This document shows, one piece after another, positions 1-6,258 of a DNA stretch of 12,151 nucleotides. The number at the start of each line of letters is the position of its first letter. The stretch's first letter is position 1. This DNA is from Bacillota bacterium (GTDB lineage Bacteria > Bacillota > Desulfotomaculia > Desulfotomaculales > JAJYZD01), in assembly GCA_021800315.1 (NCBI GenBank), contig JAJYZD010000099.1, positions 1-12,151 of the forward strand. Direction: 5' to 3'. The translations under genes and the position numbers were made by a program. The notes under the pieces are model-generated. The model saw only the letters and a list, made by a program, of their open reading frames with translations, made no database searches and was not told the DNA's origin.

Positions 1-789
1 CAGGGGCCGTCCGTCGGACGGGTGCATCAGGTTGACTCCCCGGGTAAGAGGCAGGCGGCAGGCAGGGAAGACCAGGTGGCTGCCCCGCAAGGGCCGCAAT
101 ACCGGAGCGTGGCCACAGTGCGCCCGCTAGCGGTCGGACCAGGCCCCGGCGGCGTTTATTACCACCCGGGCCCGGACTTCGCAACAACGGCCGCCTGGTT
201 CATCGCTGAAGACGACCGCCCGTCCGTCGATACCGGTGACCGGCGCGTAGTTCAAAGCAAAACCGCCTGCGCCCACGGCGTCGAGGATCAGGCGCAACAC
301 CAGCCCGGCATCGTCGGTGGCCGCGTCCCGGTAGCCGAAGCCGCCCGCGAGGTCCGGGCGGTCGAGGCAGGGCGCCAGGCCGCGTAAGCTGGCGGCGTCG
401 AAACGCTGGCGGCTGCGCCGCCCGGCCAGACGATCGTAGACGGCCAGGCCGGCCCGGTACTTCAGCTCCCGCTGCCCCCGGTAGAAGGGGAGCAGGAACG
501 TCAGCGGCTCCACCAGGTCCGGCGCTTCCCGCAACAGGCGTTCCCTTTCCCGCGCCGACTCCCGGACCAAAGTGATCCGGCCCTGGGCCAGGTAGCGCAG
601 CCCCCCGTGCACCAGCTTACCGGAACGGCTCGAAGCTCCCCAGGCGAAATCGCGCTGTTCCAGGAGCAGGACCCGCCAGCCCAGCCCGGCGGCCAGTCTC
701 AGGATCCCGGCCCCGGTGATACCACCCCCGATGATGACGGCGTCCCAATCGCGTTGTTCCAGGCAACGGTCGCGCCAGATCAACACCAT
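1..789 (-). pseudogene. glpD: FAD-dependent glycerol-3-phosphate dehydrogenase (GlpD), interrupted by in-frame TAG, 3' end outside window
   Basis: GlpD oxidises sn-glycerol 3-phosphate to dihydroxyacetone phosphate with FAD and passes electrons to the membrane quinone pool. The first 220 codons show the N-terminal FAD dinucleotide fold (DAVIIGGGITGAG, about residues 16-28), the family block GASSRSGKLVHGGLRYL (51-67), and YRDAATDDAGLVLR and NAAGAWSDR near 153-220. A TAG at 127-129 follows. The same frame then gives 42 more codons to the window edge, including LRPLRGSHLVFP and LTRGVNLMHP, which are typical GlpD sequence. The lesion is therefore a single nonsense codon where relatives usually have Leu (TTG to TAG is one change), not a natural end. 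The start is 10 nt after the upstream stop. GGGAGGA lies only 1 nt before ATG at 789, so GTG at 786 or TTG at 783 is better spaced. Sequencing error or amber readthrough cannot be excluded. Confidence 0.85.
127..129 (-). other. In-frame amber codon inside glpD
   Basis: Reads TAG on the minus strand, directly after the conserved NAAGAWSDR block of GlpD. Codon use and protein similarity are the same on both sides, with no frameshift, so this is an isolated and probably recent nonsense change, a base-call error, or a read-through site. Confidence 0.8.
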
Positions 790-798
790 TCCTCCCGG

Positions 799-2349
799 TC
801 AGAACAGTTTACCGGCGTTCATAAGACCCGCCGGATCGAGCACCCGGCCGTTTTCCCGCAAGATCTCCAGGCCCAGCGCCCCTTTTTCCGCCTCCAGGTA
901 CTCCCGGTGGTCGGTACCCACCCCGTGCTGGTGGCTGATGGTGCCGCCGGCCGCCAGGATAGTGCGGCTGGCCGCTCCTTTCAGGACCCGCCACCCGGCC
1001 AGCGTCTCCTCCGGATCCCGGGCCAGGCGGAGGATACAGGTGACGTAGACGCTGCAGCCGTCCGGGTAGACGTGCGAGAGGTGAACGAAGGTGCGGGCGT
1101 TCTCCAGGTCCGCCAGTTGGTCAACGAGCCGGCCGGCCGCGGACCAGGGAACGGCTGTTTCCAAGGTGTCCACGGCGTAGCCGGCTTCCCAGAGGCTGTT
1201 GCGCAGGTAGGGCAGCAAGAAGCGGTTTTTGTACCATTGCCGCCCGGCCGCCGGGCCCAGATCCACCCCGCCGTGCCGGCGGACCGCCCGGCCAAGCTCC
1301 CGCCGGGCCAAAGCCGCCTCCTTCCCCGCTCCCGCCACTCCGTAAACGAGCAGGCATTTTCCTCCCGCCACCCCCTTAAGGCGAAGGTAGTGACCCAACC
1401 AGGCCGGCAGGCCGGAAAGGGTCAGGCCGAAACCGGTTTCGTCCGCTGTCGAAAGACGCAACATGGTCAGGGCGAGCTTGCGGCGCGCCAGCTCCCTTAC
1501 GGCCGCCACGCCGGCGGCAAACGACGGCAGGAACGAGCCCCCGCAATATTCCCGTTCCGGCCGCCGGGAAACCCGGACCGTTACTTCGGTAATAATGCCG
1601 TAGCGGCCCTCCGAACCGAGAAAAACCTCTTTCAGATCCGGACCGGCCGCGCTGGCCGGCAGCGCCGGACACGCCAACTCCCCCCGCGGCGTCTCGATCC
1701 GCATCCCGGCCACCAGCCTTTCGATCCGGCCGTAGCCGAGGGAGAACTGGCCGCTGGAACGGGTCGCCACCCAGCCGCCCAAGGTGGAGTACTCGAAGGA
1801 TTGGGGATAGTGGCCCAGGGTAAAGCCGCGGGCTTGCAATTGCGACTCCAGGGACGGACCGGCGACCCCGGCCTGGAAGGTCGCCAGGCCGCTTTCCCCG
1901 TCCAAATCCAGCAACCGGTTCAGCGCGGCCAGGAAGACGGTCAGGGTGGGGCGGTCTTCCACCACGTTGACCTGGCCGGTGACGCTGGTGCCGCCGCCGT
2001 AAGGAATGATGCCCGCCCCGGCTCGCGCGGCGTAGGCCAGCAGTTCCCGCACTTCCTCCCGGGAGGCCGGACGGGCCACTCCGTCCGGGAACCGGCCTAT
2101 TCTCCCCGACCGGGTCGCGACCCAGTCCGGCAGGCTCTGCCCGCGGGCGTGGGCCAGCCTCTCCCCGGGGCTGGTGTCGACCAGGGGATGACCGGGCAGG
2201 CGGGAGGCCGGCACCCTGGCCAGCACCTCCTCCCGGGAGGCGTCCCGGGGCGGCCGGCCGGGACCGGCCAGGCCGCTCAAATGGCGCTCCAGCGCGCCGG
2301 TCAAAGCGTATGTTGTCTGGTCGTCTCCCCAGCCGTTCCAACGCCGCAT
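799..2349 (-). CDS. FAD-binding oxidase, alkyldihydroxyacetonephosphate synthase (AGPS)-like
   Basis: A 516-residue flavoprotein of the vanillyl-alcohol-oxidase superfamily. The N-terminus RRWNGWGDD and the FAD-binding (PCMH) block PYGGGTSVTG (116-125) are followed by YSTLGGWVATRSSGQ (187-201) and GSEGRYGIITEVTVRV (245-260). The C-terminal FAD-oxidase domain has PYLRN (380-384), YVTCIL (435-440) and the histidine motif SHQHGVGTDH (472-481). The N-terminal signature and His motif fit the AGPS branch better than glycolate oxidase or D-lactate dehydrogenase. True AGPS swaps the acyl chain of acyl-DHAP for a fatty alcohol to start ether-lipid synthesis. The start overlaps the upstream regulator by 49 bp and has AGAGGGG 7-8 nt ahead, so translation is probably coupled. 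glpD, whose product is DHAP, follows after 9 nt. Substrate assignment is inference; a hydroxyacid dehydrogenase remains possible. Confidence 0.8.
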   Translation of the reverse strand: MRRWNGWGDDQTTYALTGALERHLSGLAGPGRPPRDASREEVLARVPASRLPGHPLVDTSPGERLAHARGQSLPDWVATRSGRIGRFPDGVARPASREEVRELLAYAARAGAGIIPYGGGTSVTGQVNVVEDRPTLTVFLAALNRLLDLDGESGLATFQAGVAGPSLESQLQARGFTLGHYPQSFEYSTLGGWVATRSSGQFSLGYGRIERLVAGMRIETPRGELACPALPASAAGPDLKEVFLGSEGRYGIITEVTVRVSRRPEREYCGGSFLPSFAAGVAAVRELARRKLALTMLRLSTADETGFGLTLSGLPAWLGHYLRLKGVAGGKCLLVYGVAGAGKEAALARRELGRAVRRHGGVDLGPAAGRQWYKNRFLLPYLRNSLWEAGYAVDTLETAVPWSAAGRLVDQLADLENARTFVHLSHVYPDGCSVYVTCILRLARDPEETLAGWRVLKGAASRTILAAGGTISHQHGVGTDHREYLEAEKGALGLEILRENGRVLDPAGLMNAGKLF

Positions 2350-3029
2350 GCCGACCCCTCTTCCCTGGTGATCTCCCGCCAGAGGCGGCAGCTCTCCTTC
2401 ATGGCGGCCGCCGTATGCCGGCCGGCCGCCCGGGCGTCCCCCCCGGCCGCGGCGGTCAGCAAACGTTGATAGAATCTCCGGGAAGCCTCCCGGCAGGCGG
2501 TATGACTGAAATACAGGCGGCCCGCCCTCCGGGCCAGGGAATCAAAGCTGTTGAGCAACATGGGATAGATCCTGTTCTCCGCCAGTCCGGCCAGGGTCAG
2601 GTGCAGTTCGAAGTCGAAGCCGGCCAGGCCTTCCGCATCCTCCGCCGCCAGGTCCCGGGCCAGGCAGCGTACCACCCGCAGGGGATCCCTGCCCACCGCC
2701 TCCAGGGCGTAGACCGGGGCGATGACCCGCCGCACCGCCAGCAGGTCGCGGACGAAGCCGGGGCCGTCGTCCATGTTGGCGGCCAGGGTATTGAGAACCG
2801 CCAGGTTGCCCCGCGACCAGAAGTCGTTGACCCGGGTCTTGCTGCGCTCCCCGGTGGTGAACCAGCCGTCTTTGGCCATGCGCTGAACCACGCCTTGCAC
2901 GTTCCGGCGGCTGACGCCCAACCGCCCGGCCAGTTCCCGTTCACCCGGCAGGGTGCCGCCGGGCGGATACGTGCCGTCCAGGAGGGCCCTCACCAGGTAT
3001 TCTTCCACTTTCGCCGTCTGATCGGACAT
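2301..3029 (-). CDS. fadR: FadR-type GntR-family transcriptional regulator (fatty acid responsive)
   Basis: A 242-residue protein, against 239 for E. coli FadR. The N-terminal winged helix (residues 7-67) has YPPGGTLPGERELAGRLGVS and QRMAKDGWFTT, followed by the FadR linker RVNDFWSRGNLAVLNTLA (66-83). The C-terminal ligand domain keeps NRIYPMLLN (152-160), GRLYF (170-174) and ESCRLW (212-217), so Ser213 and Trp217 match acyl-CoA-pocket residues Ser219 and Trp223 of E. coli FadR as I recall them. DNA-contact Arg31 and Arg41 are kept, but the positions of E. coli Arg49 and His65 are Gln and Glu. E. coli FadR loses DNA binding when it binds long-chain acyl-CoA. The ATG at 3029 is chosen because GGGAGG lies 6 nt upstream and it restores FadR length; the frame stays open upstream to 3107. 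It is first in an operon with the AGPS-like and GlpD genes, which it probably controls together with itself. Confidence 0.88.
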   Translation of the reverse strand: MSDQTAKVEEYLVRALLDGTYPPGGTLPGERELAGRLGVSRRNVQGVVQRMAKDGWFTTGERSKTRVNDFWSRGNLAVLNTLAANMDDGPGFVRDLLAVRRVIAPVYALEAVGRDPLRVVRCLARDLAAEDAEGLAGFDFELHLTLAGLAENRIYPMLLNSFDSLARRAGRLYFSHTACREASRRFYQRLLTAAAGGDARAAGRHTAAAMKESCRLWREITREEGSACGVGTAGETTRQHTL

Positions 3030-3059
3030 CCGCGGCCTCCCTGGCTGTACCTGATTGAT

Positions 3060-3076
3060 TTCTGGTAGATCCAGAT
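3060..3076. promoter_or_regulatory. FadR-like operator over the transcription start
   Basis: The palindrome TTCTGGTAGATCCAGAT has the half-sites TCTGG and CCAGA at the same spacing as the E. coli fadB FadR operator, which I recall as ATCTGGTACGACCAGAT. It matches at 13 of 17 positions, with three of the four differences in the central bases. It covers the predicted +1 of the promoter, where bound repressor would block initiation, and the gene it precedes encodes a FadR homologue. Confidence 0.7.
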
Positions 3077-3078
3077 CC

Positions 3079-3107
3079 ATTATAGCCGGGAAGCAGACGT
3101 CTGTCAA
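3079..3107 (-). promoter_or_regulatory. Consensus sigma-A promoter of the fadR operon
   Basis: On the minus strand a perfect -35 TTGACA (3102-3107) and a perfect -10 TATAAT (3079-3084) are separated by exactly 17 bp. Initiation is expected near 3072, giving a leader of about 42 nt before the chosen start. A promoter this strong usually needs a repressor, which fits the operator placed over the start point. Confidence 0.88.
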
Positions 3108-3130
3108 TTCAGAATATTTATTCGGACCCG

Positions 3131-3172
3131 GAAAAAAGTTAAGACCCGCCCGGGATCGCCCGAGACGGGTCT
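3131..3172 (-). terminator. Rho-independent terminator of the GGDEF/HD-GYP gene
   Basis: On the minus strand AGACCCG (3166-3172) pairs with CGGGTCT (3142-3148), with an inner CGGG/CCCG stem around a CGAT loop, followed by a T-rich run at 3132-3140. It begins about 20 nt past the stop codon of the cyclic-di-GMP enzyme and lies just before the fadR promoter, insulating the two units. Confidence 0.8.
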
Positions 3173-3192
3173 CGTAAAACTCAGCGACCGGT

Positions 3193-5016
3193 CTATCCCG
3201 CCTGCAAAGCGGGCACCACGTCCTTGAGGAAAATGTCGACCAGGGCGGGGTCGAACTGGGTGCCGCCGCAACGCCTCAATTCCGCCAACGCCTGTTCGTT
3301 GGTCATGGCCCCGCGGTAAGGACGTTCGCTGATCATGGCGTCATAGGCGTCGATGATGGCCAACATCCGGCAGACGAGCGGTATCTCTTCGCTGCCCAGG
3401 CCGTCCGGGTAGCCGAGCCCGTCCCAGCGCTCATGGTGGTGCAGGATGAACCGGGCGACCGAGTCCAGCTCCGCCGCGCCCTTGGCTATGCGGTGGCCTA
3501 TCTCGCAGTGCTTCTCCATCAAAGACCGCTCTTCGGCGGTCAGCGGTCCCGGTTTCAAGTATACGTAGTCCGGCACCCCGACCTTGCCCACGTCATGCGC
3601 CACGGCCAGCAGTTCGAGGTCCCGCTCCTGTTCCGGCCCGAGCCCCGCCGCTTCACCAAACACCTTGGCCAGCTTTGACAGCCTCTCCGTCTGGTCGCCG
3701 GCCAGGCGGCCGGACTCGGCCAGGACCGAGTTCAACAGGCTGAACAGCGAGCAGCGCCGGTCCACCGTCTTACCCGTCTTATTCCGGTACATCGCGGCGT
3801 CGGCCGCCCTGACGGCCGCCGCAAGCGGCATCCCCCTGGCCGTGGCGTGGCCGACGGAAACGCTGAGTTGCAAAGGAGCACCGGCCCGGTTGAACTCCTC
3901 CACCCCTCCGAGAATGGCCTGACACAGCCGCTCGGCCTCCGTTTCATCCGTGCCGGGCATGATCACGGCAAACTCGTCACCGCCGATCCGGGCCGCAATC
4001 CCCCCGCTCCCGCAGGACCGGACAATGATGCCGGCGGCCGCCTGGATCATCTCGTCGCCCCTGGCGTGGCCAAGGGTATCGTTGACCAGTTTCAGTCCGT
4101 CGAGGTCGATCACGCACACGCTGACCGGCTCGGTCAGGGAATCCTTGAGCGTCTCTTCAAAGCGCGCCCGGTTGAACAACCCCGTGAGCGGATCGCGCAC
4201 GCTCAGTTGCAGGACTTTTTCCAGGAGTTCGGCGTTGGCGACGGCCATTCCCACGTCCGTCGCGATGGTCTCCAGGAACTGCCTCTCCGGCTGGCGGAAG
4301 TGCCGCTCGTGAGCGCTGGTCACGATGATCAGGCCGGTGGGCCGGCCCGCCGCCGTCAGGGGAACGGAGATCCAGGAGTGGATCCCCTCCGCCTTGGACC
4401 TGGCGGAGGCGACATCACAAATGACCGGCTGAAAACCCCACTCGCGTACGTCCCGGCTGGCGATCTTCGGGTGCAGGGCAAACCGGTCGGATACGCCGTA
4501 CCTCTCCCTGGTCCGGAAGCGGTTCCCGTCCCTCAGGTAGATGACGCCCTTGTCCCCGTCCAGGGCCTTGATCACTTCCTTCAGGGTCAGCCGTAACACT
4601 TGCCGCAGTTCCTGCGCCTGGGCGATCCCGGACGTGATGCGGTGGATGGCGGTCAGTTCCACCAGGCGCCTGGCCGTTTCCCCCCGGGGTTCCTCCCCGG
4701 ACAGTTCGCCGAGGAAAACGAGGACATCCCGGCCGCGGGGCGAGGTCCAGAGCAAATAGGGGTGGAAAGCGGCCCCGGAGAACCTGACCCTTACCGGCCG
4801 GCTCCGCAGGGCAAGGGCGTCGCCGATTGGACAGGCGGCCGGGTCGTGGCACCAGTCGAAAATACCCAAGGCCTCGCAGCATCTCCGGCCGGCCGGGTCC
4901 GGCCCGCCCAAAGCCTCCTTTAGCGCCCTGTTGGCGAACACGATTTCCTGTTCAACGCCCACGACATATGCCGGGAAGGGCAGGTTGTCCAGCATCCCGA
5001 AGTCATGAGCCGGCAT
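3193..5016 (-). CDS. PAS/GAF/GGDEF/HD-GYP cyclic-di-GMP signalling protein
   Basis: A 607-residue cytoplasmic protein with no membrane segment. A PAS-like domain (about 8-105) is followed by a GAF domain (about 116-266), a GGDEF domain (about 275-415) and an HD-GYP domain (about 430-600). The GGDEF motif is intact (RIGGDEF, 343-349) with IDLDGLKLVND upstream, so diguanylate cyclase activity is plausible. No RxxD inhibitory site precedes it. The HD-GYP half keeps HDVGKVG (474-480), the HHHE cluster (526-529) and GYP (535-537), so it should hydrolyse c-di-GMP. GAF or PAS input may decide which activity dominates. The PAS region has a cysteine group (Cys46, Cys47, Cys56, Cys62) that could bind a metal or sense redox. 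The ATG at 5016 is preceded by AAGGGGG at about 9 nt; upstream starts at 5037 and 5118 lack a good ribosome site. The gene is monocistronic. Confidence 0.9.
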   Translation of the reverse strand: MPAHDFGMLDNLPFPAYVVGVEQEIVFANRALKEALGGPDPAGRRCCEALGIFDWCHDPAACPIGDALALRSRPVRVRFSGAAFHPYLLWTSPRGRDVLVFLGELSGEEPRGETARRLVELTAIHRITSGIAQAQELRQVLRLTLKEVIKALDGDKGVIYLRDGNRFRTRERYGVSDRFALHPKIASRDVREWGFQPVICDVASARSKAEGIHSWISVPLTAAGRPTGLIIVTSAHERHFRQPERQFLETIATDVGMAVANAELLEKVLQLSVRDPLTGLFNRARFEETLKDSLTEPVSVCVIDLDGLKLVNDTLGHARGDEMIQAAAGIIVRSCGSGGIAARIGGDEFAVIMPGTDETEAERLCQAILGGVEEFNRAGAPLQLSVSVGHATARGMPLAAAVRAADAAMYRNKTGKTVDRRCSLFSLLNSVLAESGRLAGDQTERLSKLAKVFGEAAGLGPEQERDLELLAVAHDVGKVGVPDYVYLKPGPLTAEERSLMEKHCEIGHRIAKGAAELDSVARFILHHHERWDGLGYPDGLGSEEIPLVCRMLAIIDAYDAMISERPYRGAMTNEQALAELRRCGGTQFDPALVDIFLKDVVPALQAG

Positions 5017-5347
5017 TGGACCCAACCCCCTTACCATAGGTCGCAACCCGCCCGTCAGGAAGAACTGTGTTCCTGGATAAAACGTCAGGCGGTTTTTCCC
5101 TGGAAGAACCAAGATCAACCTGCTGACTGATAGTCTCTATAATACAACACGCCTGGTGTCGAATCCTGCCTGGCACTGGCTTCTTTTACAGAAAATTGTG
5201 AAACCGACGGCTCACCTGAATCCGTCAGGGACCAGGCGTGGGCGGTCAAACCTACCAACCTTACCATCTGGATGTAGATTACCACGACCCTGTCCGAATG
5301 ACAAGATTGGAGTTTAAAATCTTGTTTTGGCAACCGTCAAACGGAAG

Positions 5348-5376
5348 TTGCGCGAGCGGCTTTGCCTTGCTATGAT
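5348..5376 (+). promoter_or_regulatory. Likely sigma-A promoter for the pyruvate-kinase-domain gene
   Basis: TTGCGC (5348-5353) and TATGAT (5371-5376) are separated by exactly 17 bp. Transcription would start near 5383, leaving a leader of about 94 nt that includes a stable hairpin before the ribosome site AGGAG. Confidence 0.6.
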
Positions 5377-5396
5377 GGATACGGGGGTACGGTAAC

Positions 5397-5421
5397 CCAC
5401 CTGGCAATAGCAGCCGGGTGG
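5397..5421 (+). promoter_or_regulatory. Stable hairpin in the 5' leader
   Basis: CCACCTGGC (5397-5405) pairs with GCCGGGTGG (5413-5421) over 9 bp, one a G-U pair, with the 7-nt loop AATAGCA. It sits about 14 nt after the predicted transcription start and 55 nt before the ATG. No U-run follows, so it is not a terminator. I could not match the leader to a known riboswitch class. Confidence 0.5.
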
Positions 5422-5476
5422 AAAATCGCGGATGTTTCGCTTTTAGCACCGGCAGGATAAAGAAAGGAGCCGCGGC

Positions 5477-6079
5477 ATGCAGGGCAAAATCGTCTATTTC
5501 GAGGATCTCAAGCCGGAAAACACGGATGTCACCCTGTCCCTGGTCAAGGAAAGGGCGGCTGCCCTGGGCATCGGGAAGGTGGTGCTCGCTTCCACCACGG
5601 GGGCTACGGCTCGCAAAGCCCTGGCTTTCTTCCAGGGAATTCGGTTGATCGTGGTACCCCATCAGTTCGATTTCAAACGAAAGGAAAACCCGTTTCCCCG
5701 GGACCTGGTCACCACCCTCAGGGACGCCGGACACGACGTCCACTTCGGCACCATGCTCTTCCACACCGGCGACTTCTACGGTTCAACGGCGCCGACCGTG
5801 ATGGCCAACCTGTTGCGCTGTTTTTCCCAGGGCATGAAGGTATGTTTTGAGATAGTCCTCATGGCCGCCGACGCCGGTCTCGTAACCGGCGGGGAAAAGG
5901 TGGTCGCGGTGGCGGGCACCGGGCGGGGAGCGGACACGGCCCTGGTGATGCAGGCGGCGTCTTCCCAGCATCTCGGGAAGCTCCGGGTAAACGAGATTCT
6001 GGCTAAGCCGCTCAATCCGCTGAATATAGAAGAGGTGCTGGAGAGATCCGCCCAGGGCGGAACCGTGGGCGAGGCCTGA
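5477..6079 (+). CDS. Stand-alone pyruvate kinase alpha/beta (C-terminal)-domain protein, function unknown
   Basis: A 200-residue soluble protein resembling the orphan pyruvate-kinase C-terminal domain family whose Archaeoglobus member AF0103 was solved by structural genomics. Shared landmarks, from memory, are KIVYF and ENT at the N-terminus, VVLASTTGATARKAL (35-49), the block KVCFEIVLMAADAGLV (121-136) and AVAGTGRGADTALVM (144-158). The catalytic barrel of pyruvate kinase is absent, so it cannot be that enzyme. A ligand-binding or regulatory role is possible but not shown. AGGAG lies 8 nt before the ATG. The gene appears monocistronic, with its own promoter and structured leader, and converges on the flavoprotein gene. 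Confidence 0.8.
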   Translation: MQGKIVYFEDLKPENTDVTLSLVKERAAALGIGKVVLASTTGATARKALAFFQGIRLIVVPHQFDFKRKENPFPRDLVTTLRDAGHDVHFGTMLFHTGDFYGSTAPTVMANLLRCFSQGMKVCFEIVLMAADAGLVTGGEKVVAVAGTGRGADTALVMQAASSQHLGKLRVNEILAKPLNPLNIEEVLERSAQGGTVGEA

Positions 6080-6207
6080 AGGTTTGGGCATCAGTTCCCG
6101 AAGGTGCCCCTGTCACGGGATGGGTGGGTGTAAATGGGTATTTGCAAAATCGAGTCGACCGGTTTAAAAACGGGTCCCGAGAACCTCCGGCCAGAGGATG
6201 AATGACC

Positions 6208-6247
6208 CCAATACGTAGCCCCTGGCCCGCCAGGAGCTACGTATTGG
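6208..6247. repeat. Long perfect hairpin between convergent genes
   Basis: CCAATACGTAGC (6208-6219) and GCTACGTATTGG (6236-6247) form a perfect 12-bp stem. Inside it, after one C/A mismatch, CCTGG (6221-6225) and CCAGG (6230-6234) add 5 bp around a CCCG loop. It lies 128 nt past the plus-strand stop and 11 nt past the minus-strand stop, a natural place for a bidirectional terminator. Neither side has a U-run, so an extragenic repeat or processing signal is as likely. Confidence 0.75.
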
Positions 6248-6258
6248 CCTCAGCAATC

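Larger units (their letters stand above)
5017..5476. other. Divergent intergenic region
   Basis: This stretch separates two divergently read genes and holds both leaders. It contains an interrupted hairpin CAGGAA/TTCCTG near 5057-5076 in the leader of the signalling gene, a 9-bp inverted repeat ACGCCTGGT (5149-5157)/ACCAGGCGT (5231-5239), an 8-bp A+T-rich inverted repeat ACAAGATT (5301-5308)/AATCTTGT (5318-5325), and the promoter and hairpin listed separately. No convincing -35/-10 pair was found for the minus-strand gene, although TATTAT occurs on that strand near 5138-5145. The short reading frames across it look non-coding. Confidence 0.5.

Noticed and set aside
607..2469. 620-codon open frame on the plus strand
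   Set aside because: Antisense to the glpD and AGPS-like genes; rich in Pro, Gly, Arg and Gln as expected from the complement of high-GC coding DNA, with no domain and no ribosome site.
5383..5476. Known riboswitch (c-di-GMP, ZTP or molybdenum cofactor type) in the leader
   Set aside because: One arm looks superficially similar to some classes, but the conserved core sequences of those riboswitches are not present.
5279..5764. 161-codon minus-strand frame over the start of the pyruvate-kinase-domain gene
   Set aside because: Runs across a promoter and antisense to a recognised protein; no ribosome site or family.
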